Positions 10,253-17,466 of a stretch of 64,000 nt of DNA are shown piece by piece; position 1 is the first letter of the stretch; the number at the start of each line of letters is the position of its first letter. The notes under the pieces were generated by a model, which saw nothing but the letters and a program-made list of their open reading frames with translations, was not told the DNA's origin and searched no databases. A program made the position numbers and the translations under genes. The DNA comes from Streptomyces sp. CB01580. GTDB lineage: Bacteria; Actinomycetota; Actinomycetes; Streptomycetales; Streptomycetaceae. Location of the stretch: NCBI RefSeq assembly GCF_001905795.1, contig NZ_LIXJ01000001.1, positions 186,001 through 250,000 on the forward strand, written 5' to 3'.

Positions 10253-11695
10253 ATGAGCGGTACCGCACAGATCGGCGTCACGGGGCTGGCGGTCATGGGC
10301 CGCAACCTCGCTCGCAACTTCGCCCGCAACGGCTTCCAGGTCGCCGTGCACAACCGGACGACGTCGAAGACGGACGCCCTGGTCGAGGAGTTCGGGAACG
10401 AGGGTTCCTTCGTGGCCGCGCGCACGCCGCAGGAGTTCGTCGCGGCGCTGGAACGTCCGCGCCGGGTGTTCATCATGGTGAAGGCGGGCGATCCGACGGA
10501 CGCCGTCATCCAGGAGTTCGCCCCGCTCCTCGAAGAGGGCGACGTCGTCATCGACGGCGGCAACGCGCACTTCGAGGACACCCGCCGCCGGGAGAGGCAA
10601 CTGCGCGGGCGGGGCATCCACTTCGTGGGCGTGGGCATCTCCGGCGGCGAGGAGGGCGCGCTGCACGGGCCGAGCATCATGCCCGGTGGTTCCGCGCAGT
10701 CGTACGAGTCGCTGGGGCCGATGCTGGAGAGGATCGCCGCCAAGGCGAAGGACGGCACACCGTGCACCACTCACATCGGCCCGGACGGCGCCGGGCACTT
10801 CGTGAAGATGGTCCACAACGGCATCGAGTACGCCGACATGCAACTGATCGCGGAGGCGTACGACCTGCTGCGCCAGGTGGCCGGTTACTCCCCGGAGCGG
10901 ATCGCCGAGACCTTCCGCCGCTGGAACACCGGCCGTCTCGACTCCTATCTGATCGAGATCACGGCGGAGGTCCTCGCCCACACCGACGCGGTCACCGGGA
11001 AGCCGTTCGTCGACATCGTGCAGGACCGGGCGGAACAGAAGGGCACCGGCCGCTGGACGGTGCAGATCGCACTCGACCTCGGGGTCCCCGTCTCCGGTAT
11101 CGCGGAGGCCGTCTTCGCCCGCTCGCTGTCGGGGCACACGGATCTGCGCGAGGCGGCGAAGGACCTGAGCGGGCCGACCGCCGCACCGCTCGACGAGGCC
11201 CCGGCAGCAGCCTTCGCCGACCGCGTGGAACAGGCGCTGTACGCGTCCAAGATCGTCTCGTACACGCAGGGCTTCCACCAGATCAGGATGGGCAGCGAGA
11301 CCTACGACTGGAACATCGATCTCGGTGCGGTGGCGGGCATCTGGCGGGCCGGGTGCATCATCCGGGCCGCGTTCCTGGACCGGATCCGGGCGGCGTACGA
11401 CGCCCGCCCCGAACTGCTGAGCCTGCTCTCCGACGAGCGGTTCGCCCAGGAGATCGGCGCGGCGCAGGACGACTGGCGCGCGGTCGTCGCCGAGGCGGCC
11501 CGGCAGGGCGTGCCGACCCCCGGGTTCGCCGCCGCGCTCGCGTACTACGACGGGCTGCGCGCGGACCGGCTGCCCGCCGCGCTGACGCAGGGACAGCGCG
11601 ACTTCTTCGGCGCGCACACGTACCGGCGCGCGGACCGCCCGGGCTCTTTCCACACGCTCTGGGGCGGGGACCGTTCGGAGGTCGAAGCAGGCTGA
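10253..11695 (+). CDS. gnd: 6-phosphogluconate dehydrogenase, NADP-dependent, decarboxylating
   Basis: A 480-aa cytoplasmic enzyme that converts 6-phosphogluconate to ribulose 5-phosphate and CO2, yielding NADPH in the oxidative pentose phosphate pathway. The N-terminal Rossmann motif is GVTGLAVMGRNLARNFARNG. IDGGNAHFEDT, GVGISGGEEGALHGPSIMPGG and the catalytic HFVKMVHNGIEYADMQ are all present, as is the C-terminal GDRSEV. The length is that of the long homodimeric bacterial form. The start is ATG 10253. It is divergent from the TetR gene. Actinomycetes often have a second Gnd type, so this may be one of two. Confidence 0.95.
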   Translation: MSGTAQIGVTGLAVMGRNLARNFARNGFQVAVHNRTTSKTDALVEEFGNEGSFVAARTPQEFVAALERPRRVFIMVKAGDPTDAVIQEFAPLLEEGDVVIDGGNAHFEDTRRRERQLRGRGIHFVGVGISGGEEGALHGPSIMPGGSAQSYESLGPMLERIAAKAKDGTPCTTHIGPDGAGHFVKMVHNGIEYADMQLIAEAYDLLRQVAGYSPERIAETFRRWNTGRLDSYLIEITAEVLAHTDAVTGKPFVDIVQDRAEQKGTGRWTVQIALDLGVPVSGIAEAVFARSLSGHTDLREAAKDLSGPTAAPLDEAPAAAFADRVEQALYASKIVSYTQGFHQIRMGSETYDWNIDLGAVAGIWRAGCIIRAAFLDRIRAAYDARPELLSLLSDERFAQEIGAAQDDWRAVVAEAARQGVPTPGFAAALAYYDGLRADRLPAALTQGQRDFFGAHTYRRADRPGSFHTLWGGDRSEVEAG

Positions 11696-11700
11696 CCGGG

Positions 11701-11743
11701 ATGCCCCGCCGCGGATCCGCGCAACAGCGCGGCGGCGCGGCAT
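11701..11743 (+). terminator. Hairpin after gnd
   Basis: ATGCC-CCGCCGCG pairs with CGCGGCGG-CGC-GGCAT with a small bulge, 6 bp after the gnd stop. It has no U-tract. Confidence 0.5.
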
Positions 11744-11977
11744 CACGACGTCACGGTATTACGGCGGGACCTGCGGACGGCGGAACTGGGGCACGGCGGG
11801 ACCCGCGGACGCGGCGGGCCCGGACCGGCGCCACTCGTCCGGGCACTCCCGGGATGCGGAGGTGCCGAAGGTGTGGGTAAGTGGCAGCGGACGCCTCCAC
11901 GCGCACGCCCTCGAAGCAGTGCGTGTGCACGTCCGCGCACCCGAAGCCGCGTCCACCGCCCCTCCTGGAGCCCCCGC

Positions 11978-13045
11978 ATGCCCGACGCCCCACCGGAATC
12001 CGAACCCGTCGCCGCCCAGCCCGTGGTCGCACCGTTGACCAGCGCCGCGCTGATCCTGGTCGCCACGGTCGAACCCGGTGGTGAGAGCGTCGTGCGCGAG
12101 GTGCTGCCGGATCTGCCGACGATCGCCCGCTCCATCGGGTTCCGGTTCCCGGACGCCTCTCCGGCCACCGTCACCGGTTTCGGTTCCGATGTGTGGGACC
12201 GGCTGTTCGCGGGGCCACGCCCCGCCGATCTGCATCCGTTCCGGGAACTGCGCGGCACCCGGCACCATGCCCCGTCCACCCCCGGGGATCTGCTGTTCCA
12301 CGTCCGGGCCGAGCGCATGGACGTGTGCTACGAATGGGCGGCCCAGCTGCTCGACCGGCTCGGCCCCGCGGTGCGCGTGGTGGACGAGACACAGGGGTTC
12401 CGCTACTTCGACCACCGGGATCTGCTCGGTTTCGTCGACGGCACCGAGAACCCCGTCGGCGCGGACGCCCGGTCGGCGGCCCTGGTGGGCGCCGAGGATC
12501 CCGACTTCGCCGGCGGGAGTTACGTCGTCGTGCAGAAGTACGTGCACGACCTCGCGGCCTGGAACGCACTGAGCACCGAGGAACAGGAACGCGTCATCGG
12601 CCGTACCAAGTTCACCGATGTCGAGCTCCCCGACGACGTCAAACCCGCCGACTCCCATGTCGCCCTCAACACGATCACCGATCCGGACGGCACCGCCCGC
12701 GAGATCCTCCGTGCCAACATGCCGTTCGGCAGCTTCGGGCAGGGCGAGTTCGGCACGTACTTCATCGGCTACGCGGCCGACCCGGACGTGACCGAGCGGA
12801 TGCTCCGCAACATGTTCCTGGGCGATCCGCCCGGTACGCACGACCGCATCCTCGACTTCTCGACGGCGGTCACCGGCACGCTGTTCTACGCCCCCGGCGC
12901 CGGGTTCTTCGCCGACCCGCCGCCGTCGCCCGCCGCGGCCGGGACCCCGTCCGAACCGGTGCCCGTGCCGGCACAGGACCCGGCCGCGATCCGGCCGGAC
13001 GACGGATCGCTGCACATCGGCAGCCTGCACGAAAGCGCCCAGTGA
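11978..13045 (+). CDS. Dye-decolorizing (DyP-type) heme peroxidase, encapsulin cargo
   Basis: A 355-aa heme peroxidase. The DyP hallmark GFVDGTENP supplies the distal Asp (the GxxDG motif). SHVALN contains the proximal His region and NMPFGSFGQGEFGTYFIGYA matches the heme-pocket region. The tail after the catalytic domain is Pro/Ala-rich and ends in DDGSLHIGSLHESAQ, which matches the C-terminal targeting peptide that docks cargo inside family 1 encapsulins. The encapsulin shell gene follows with its ATG sharing one base with this stop codon. The ATG at 11978 has GGAG 8 nt upstream. Substrates of such cargo are poorly known; protection against peroxide is the usual proposal. Confidence 0.93.
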   Translation: MPDAPPESEPVAAQPVVAPLTSAALILVATVEPGGESVVREVLPDLPTIARSIGFRFPDASPATVTGFGSDVWDRLFAGPRPADLHPFRELRGTRHHAPSTPGDLLFHVRAERMDVCYEWAAQLLDRLGPAVRVVDETQGFRYFDHRDLLGFVDGTENPVGADARSAALVGAEDPDFAGGSYVVVQKYVHDLAAWNALSTEEQERVIGRTKFTDVELPDDVKPADSHVALNTITDPDGTAREILRANMPFGSFGQGEFGTYFIGYAADPDVTERMLRNMFLGDPPGTHDRILDFSTAVTGTLFYAPGAGFFADPPPSPAAAGTPSEPVPVPAQDPAAIRPDDGSLHIGSLHESAQ

Positions 13046-13842
13046 TGAACAACCTCCACCGCGAACTCGCCCCCGTCACCGAAGCCGCCTGGGCCCAGAT
13101 CGAGGAAGAGGCCCGGCGCACCTTCAGGCGCCATGTGGCGGGGCGCCGCGTCGTCGACGTCACCGCACCGGCCGGACCGGAGCTGGCGGCCGTCGGCGAC
13201 GGTCATCTGCGCGGCATCGACCCGCCGACGCCCGATGTGATCGCGCGGGCCCGTACCTCGATGCCCGTGATCGAGTGGCGGGTGCCCTTCACCGTGACGC
13301 GGGCTGCCGTGGACGACGTCGAGCGCGGTTCCGACGACAGCGACTGGCAGCCCGTCAAGGAAGCGGCCCGCACGTGCGCGTTCGCCGAGGACATGACGAT
13401 CATCGACGGATACGCGTCGGCGGGCGTCACCGGACTCCGGGACGGCTCCTCGCACCCGCCGCTGGCCCTGCCGGCCGATGCTCGCGACTACCCGGCCACC
13501 GTGAGCCAGGCACTGACCCAGCTGCGCCTGGCCGGTGTCGACGGGCCGTACCGGCTGCTGCTCGGCGCCGACGCCTTCACCGAGGCGACCGAGACGTCCG
13601 ACCACGGGTACCCGGTGGCCACCCATCTGGCCCGGCTGCTCGACGACCAGATCCTGTGGGCGCCCGCCGTCAAGGGCGGTGTGTTGCTGTCGACCCGGGG
13701 CGGCGACTTCGAACTGCGTCTGGGCCAGGACCTGTCGATCGGCTACCAGGACCACGACGCGAACGGCATCCACCTCTACTTCCACCAGTCGTTCGTGTTC
13801 CGGATGCTCACCCCCGAGGCCGTGGTCCCGATCATCGCCTGA
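13045..13842 (+). CDS. Family 1 encapsulin shell protein
   Basis: A 265-aa HK97-fold nanocompartment protein (linocin-M18 family). It starts MNNLHRELAPVTEAAWAQIEEEARRTFRRHVAGRRVVD. The central VIEWRVPFTVTR, EDMTIIDGY and GPYRLLLG, and the terminal DLSIGYQDHDANGIHLYFHQSFVFR, are typical. It self-assembles into an icosahedral shell that packages the DyP peroxidase encoded immediately upstream. The start codon overlaps the DyP stop (TGATG), so the two are translationally coupled. Length matches the family. Confidence 0.95.
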   Translation: MNNLHRELAPVTEAAWAQIEEEARRTFRRHVAGRRVVDVTAPAGPELAAVGDGHLRGIDPPTPDVIARARTSMPVIEWRVPFTVTRAAVDDVERGSDDSDWQPVKEAARTCAFAEDMTIIDGYASAGVTGLRDGSSHPPLALPADARDYPATVSQALTQLRLAGVDGPYRLLLGADAFTEATETSDHGYPVATHLARLLDDQILWAPAVKGGVLLSTRGGDFELRLGQDLSIGYQDHDANGIHLYFHQSFVFRMLTPEAVVPIIA

Positions 13843-14004
13843 CGGACCGTCCCGCGACCGCGGGCCTCGCCCGGGGCAGCCGGGCCCAGGACACCGGTCG
13901 GCCGACGCGCACCCGTGCGAGCGGCGCGCGCGGACCCGGCACACGGCGGGCGCGCACCGACCGGACGGGCCGGTGCGCGCCCGCTGCGCCGCGTCCGGCG
14001 GCGA

Positions 14005-14205
14005 TCAGCCGGGCGGGTGCGGCGACGGCTCCGGCTCCGGCACGGGCTCGGGGTTCGGAGCGGGTGGCTGCGGAATGGGGTCGGGTGCCGGACCGGGCGG
14101 TACGGGTCCGGGCGGTACCGGTGGTGGCTGCGGCATCGGCGGCGGCTCGGGCATCGGCCCGGGGGTGGGCGCCGGTGGCACGGGGTCGGGGTACGGGTTG
14201 GTCAT
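14005..14205 (-). CDS. Small proline-rich protein
   Basis: A 66-aa peptide made almost only of Pro, Glu, Gly, Met and Asn. It begins MTNPYPDPVPPAPTPGPMPE and carries on in PP and PPP blocks to a PHPPG end. The ATG at 14205 has GGAG with a 7-nt spacer, which supports translation. No signal peptide or TM segment is present. The function is unknown; such peptides occur in actinomycetes as small disordered proteins. Composition bias makes similarity searching unreliable. Confidence 0.6.
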   Translation of the reverse strand: MTNPYPDPVPPAPTPGPMPEPPPMPQPPPVPPGPVPPGPAPDPIPQPPAPNPEPVPEPEPSPHPPG

Positions 14206-14351
14206 CACGGGTCTCCGAGCGCTTCGTGGTGGATCTCCTTCCACCGTCCCCCGGAGCGGCCACCGGCGCCCGGTGAGCCCATGCGGACGGGTTCCGAATG
14301 ATCCGTCCGGGTCGACGGCTGCCACGGCTCCGCCGCCCGGACACCGACGGG

Positions 14352-14978
14352 TCAGCGCGCGACGGCCGCCGCCGCGGCCAGGCCGGATCGAGGGCTGGAC
14401 AGCACCGGGACCGGGGTGTTCGCGCGTTCGGCGGCGTCGGCCATGGACGCCTGGGCCAGCACGATCGCATCGGCGTCCGTCACCGCGTCGGCCGCTGCCG
14501 CGACGAGGTCCAGGAAGCCGTCACGGTCACCGGCCATGAAGCGCTCCCAGGCCCCCTCCACCAGGACGGGACGCACGTCGACGGACCGCTCCCCCGCCTC
14601 CTCGGCGAGCAGCGCGAGGGTCGGCGCCAGCGTGGCGGCCAGCGCGGCGAGCACCACCACCCGCTCGTGCCGTACGGCGGCCGCCGCCATCGGCCGGTCG
14701 ACCCGCAGCACCGGGGCGCCGACCTCCTGCGCCGTCGACTCCGCCACCCCGCCGATCGTCGAGCAGGTGCAGAGCACGGCCGTGGCGCCCGCGCCGACGG
14801 CGTCCGTGAGCCGTTCCCGTATCTCGCCCGACACCGCGCCGGGTCCACGGTCCCCGGCCCGGCGCAGCAGGTCCTCGTCCACGAGATGCCGCAGGACGAG
14901 TCCGGGATGGTCCGCGTCGCGGAGCGCGTCGAAGACCGGGACGTGGACCGGGGAGGTGTGCAGAAGCGCGAGCGTCAC
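14352..14978 (-). CDS. Asp/Glu/hydantoin racemase-like protein
   Basis: A 208-aa cytoplasmic protein. It starts MTLALLHTSPVHVPVFDALRD. A Cys-Thr-Cys-Ser-Thr segment (AVLCTCSTIGGVAE) supplies the first catalytic Cys region of the aspartate/glutamate racemase superfamily. The second conserved region has DAIVLAQASMAD, where the usual second Cys is replaced by Ala/Ser. It may therefore be an isomerase with altered chemistry or a non-racemase member. The gene stands alone, 67 bp from a co-directional GNAT gene that is transcribed first. Confidence 0.7.
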   Translation of the reverse strand: MTLALLHTSPVHVPVFDALRDADHPGLVLRHLVDEDLLRRAGDRGPGAVSGEIRERLTDAVGAGATAVLCTCSTIGGVAESTAQEVGAPVLRVDRPMAAAAVRHERVVVLAALAATLAPTLALLAEEAGERSVDVRPVLVEGAWERFMAGDRDGFLDLVAAAADAVTDADAIVLAQASMADAAERANTPVPVLSSPRSGLAAAAAVAR

Positions 14979-15045
14979 CGACCGAACGGTACGGCCCGCG
15001 TGAGCGGGGCGGCAACCGTCACGGGCCGGTGACCGACGGCCTTCG

Positions 15046-15411
15046 CTACAGCTCGGGGTGCGACTTGAGCTGCTCCTTCGCCCGCTCCACGAGTTCGGCC
15101 GGGGGCACGGGCGCCAGATCGGGGTGGCGCAGCGCCCACTTCGCCGCGTACGGGCAGAGCGGGACGACGGGAACCCCTTCCCTGTCGGCCATGGCGTAGA
15201 ACTCCCGGACGAGGGCGCCCGCGATGCCCTTGCCCTCGTGGCCGGGCTCGACGACGGTGTGCACGGCGACGAGCGCGGCGGGCTCGCCCTCCATCACGAA
15301 GTACGCGATGACTCCGGCGGCCCCGCCGTTCTCGTACGCGAGCAGGTTGCCACCCGCGCGGTCGTCACGGATCTCGATGTCGACCTCGGTCCGGCCGGTC
15401 TCTTCTGCCAC
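15046..15411 (-). CDS. GNAT-family N-acetyltransferase (small YjdJ-like type)
   Basis: A 121-aa protein of the short GNAT class (Gcn5-related N-acetyltransferase, YjdJ-like). It has AYFVMEGEPAALVAVHTVVEPGHEGKGIAGALV, where GHEGKGIAG is the acetyl-CoA loop, then a helix and CPYAAKWALRHPDLA near the end, typical of the group. The substrate is unknown. It lies 27 bp downstream of panD in the same direction and may be co-transcribed. In enterobacteria a GNAT-fold protein (PanZ/PanM) promotes PanD maturation, but this one is not obviously that type. Confidence 0.85.
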   Translation of the reverse strand: MAEETGRTEVDIEIRDDRAGGNLLAYENGGAAGVIAYFVMEGEPAALVAVHTVVEPGHEGKGIAGALVREFYAMADREGVPVVPLCPYAAKWALRHPDLAPVPPAELVERAKEQLKSHPEL

Positions 15412-15438
15412 GGTGGGTGCTCCTCGCTGGTGGGACGG

Positions 15439-15870
15439 TTACGACCGGCGCCCCGCGGGAACGGCGTACGGACTCCGCCCGGTGGCGGCGTCCGGTACGG
15501 GCTCGGCGGCGTCGGCACCGAGCCCGACGATACGGTTGTCCGCGTCCACGTGCACGACGCGCGGCGTCAGCGTACGCGCCTCGACGTCGTCGACCTGCGC
15601 GTAGCTGATGAGAATGACCAGGTCGCCGGGGTGCACGAGATGCGCGGCGGCACCGTTGACGCCGATGACGCCGGAACCCCGCTCGCCCTCGATGACGTAC
15701 GTCTCCAGCCGGGCGCCGTTGTCGATGTCGACGATGTGCACCAACTCGCCCGGCAGCAGGTCCGCCGCCTCCATCAGATCGGCGTCGACGGTGACGGAGC
15801 CGACATAGTGGAGGTCGGCGTGGGTCACGGTGGCCCGGTGGATCTTGGACTTGAACAGAGTACGCAGCAT
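15439..15870 (-). CDS. panD: Aspartate 1-decarboxylase proenzyme
   Basis: A 143-aa pyruvoyl enzyme that makes beta-alanine from aspartate for pantothenate and CoA synthesis. The self-cleavage site is Gly24-Ser25 in [10 protein letters not shown]. Other family motifs are [48 protein letters not shown] and [13 protein letters not shown]. The start is ATG 15870. The length is slightly above average because of a C-terminal extension ([16 protein letters not shown]). CoA supply is relevant to the carrier-protein-rich cluster nearby, but the linkage may be accidental. Confidence 0.95.
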   Translation of the reverse strand: MLRTLFKSKIHRATVTHADLHYVGSVTVDADLMEAADLLPGELVHIVDIDNGARLETYVIEGERGSGVIGVNGAAAHLVHPGDLVILISYAQVDDVEARTLTPRVVHVDADNRIVGLGADAAEPVPDAATGRSPYAVPAGRRS

Positions 15871-16074
15871 TTTGGACTCCTGGAAGACGGCTCCCTGCCA
15901 GCTTTCTGCAGGTCAGGGGCGTTCTTCACCTTACACTGGCACGTGTCGGACCCGGAGATCAGATGCCGACTTACCTGGCGACATATCAGGAATATGAGAG
16001 GCGTAGGGCGAGCCACTTCCCGGGAGCGCCCAAGGACGGGACAGCCCTCAGTACTCCAGTGCGGTTTCGCGGCC

Positions 16075-16545
16075 TGTCCAGCAGGTTCGTCGGCGCAGCG
16101 TCGTCGGTAGTGACTGCGTAGGCTTCGTCGCCGGTCACTCACGGCGCCTCCACCCCGGCATCCAGCGCGGCGGCGATCATCTCCCGGGCCGGACGGGGCT
16201 CGGTCGCGAACCGCACCGTCTCGGACATCCCGGCCGCCCGGCGGCGCTCGGGACCGGTGCACCAGGAGTGCTCGGGCAGGTCGAGTCGACGGTCGATCAG
16301 TGCCCGTCACCCGCTGGTGGCGCAGGCGAGGAACACGCCGACCCGGGCGTTCTCGATGCGTCCCGCGACGCCGGTGTACTGCTGCTGGACACCTGTCTCC
16401 GTGCCGAGGTGTTCGACAGCGTGGATGCGGATGTCGTCACGGACGGCATCCGGGTCCCGGCGGGCGTGGCGCAGCAGCCGCTGCATCGGCCCCGGCCGGA
16501 CGTGACCAGCCCGTTCGGCTTGAATCCACATCGAGATGGCGCAGG
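16075..16545 (-). pseudogene. Inactivated IS701-family transposase remnant
   Basis: Reading leftward in one frame, the sequence gives QAERAGHVRPGPMQRLLRHA, DAVRDDIRIHAVEHLG, VQQQYTGVAGRIENARVGVF, then ALIDRRLDLPE, FATEPRPAREMIAAALDAGV and VTGDEAYAV. These are consecutive IS701-transposase motifs. In-frame TGA codons lie at about 16307 and 16139; the second replaces the Trp expected before VTGDE. The catalytic segment between HLG and VQQQYTG is shortened. No terminal inverted repeats were found. It is a dead insertion sequence. Confidence 0.7.
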
Positions 16546-16956
16546 CCCGTGGCCATCCGGCGGTGCCAATTCGCCCGAACGTGAAATCCGCTCGCACAAG
16601 ACGGACAACTACCACCTTCGAGTGATACGAGGTTACGAGCCTTGCCGCTCAAATCCCCCTGTGGGTCACTGAAATGGTGAACGGGCGGGCCGCCCATCCC
16701 CAGCCGAGGAAGTTGAAAACAGACAGCGCTTGCCGGTTCTTCTCCGTGCCCGAGAAGAAGTTCCGGCAGCCGGGGCCCGGGCCGCGGCCTTATACGCCCG
16801 CCTCCCCGGACTCTCGGCAATTCCAACAACTGCGCGCTCCGCACGGCGTCAATTCACGTCGTCGACAACCGACCTTTCCTGCGGAAGCCGAACGCTTGGG
16901 CCGGGCGCGTTCCACCGGTCCCCGTATGTTCCATCGGAGAACAAGGAGCGTTGTAC

Positions 16957-17137
16957 ATGCCTCTTTCCCAACCAGGGCTCCACCGGTGGCGGAACCCTGG
17001 TGACCATCACAGGAACGAACCCGCCCCCACGACCAAAGTGACATTCGGCAGCAACCCGACCACCGACATCACCCGGATATCCCCGCCCCAGGTCACGGCG
17101 GTCTCCCCCTCGGGCACCGGCACGGCCGGGGTACCGC
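16957..17137 (+). pseudogene. Frameshifted IPT/TIG-domain protein fragment
   Basis: The ATG at 16957 follows AAGGAG and opens MPLSQPG. The IPT/TIG motif PNQGSTGGGTLVTITGTN is read from 16967 in another frame, and VTFGSNPTTDITRISPPQ resumes in the first frame at 17038. A loss of two bases near codon 5 and one in the C-run at about 17021-17034 would explain this. The match ends at GTGTAGV (about 17137). Intact Streptomyces relatives are multi-domain secreted or surface beta-sandwich proteins. Confidence 0.65.
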
Positions 17138-17261
17138 CACCGCCCCGCACCCCGGCGCAACTCCTCCCGGATCAGGAACGGACCACTCGCATGCAGCACG
17201 GCGAGACGCACGCGCAACTCATCGCCGTCCCGCCGGGCAGGACCCCGGGCAAGGAGTGAAC

Positions 17262-17345
17262 CGGAAGGGCCACTGCTGGGCCAATGCGACCGAGTTCGAG
17301 TGGCAGCCCGCCGGTGGACAGCTAAGACTGAGGCAGCGGTTCGGG
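17262..17345 (+). pseudogene. Fragment of a TauD/SyrP-like dioxygenase
   Basis: Codons here read HCWANATEFEWQPAGGQLRL followed by RQRF. This resembles RYCNANAIAFEWQPDGGLRT and the RQRR that follows it in the intact dioxygenase at 23337-24341. Neither the HxE metal motif nor the C-terminus is present. It is a short decayed relic at the left edge of the biosynthetic cluster. Confidence 0.5.
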
Positions 17346-17466
17346 ATCCGGACAGCAGACCCCGACCTCGTGATTCCCGGACCACTCGCTCCAGCCATCG
17401 AAAAGCGCGAGTACGGAGCGCCCACCGTAATGGCGACGGCGCTCGAAAGTTCCTCAAGGAGCTCGC

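Noticed and set aside
13832..14470. Arg/Pro/Ala-rich frames on both strands around the proline-rich gene
   Set aside because: Composition is that of shadow frames; only the 66-aa frame has a ribosome binding site.
15439..15870. panD as part of the diaminopropionate pathway
   Set aside because: It makes beta-alanine for CoA; Dap synthesis is explained fully by the SbnA and SbnB homologues. Proximity is likely coincidence.
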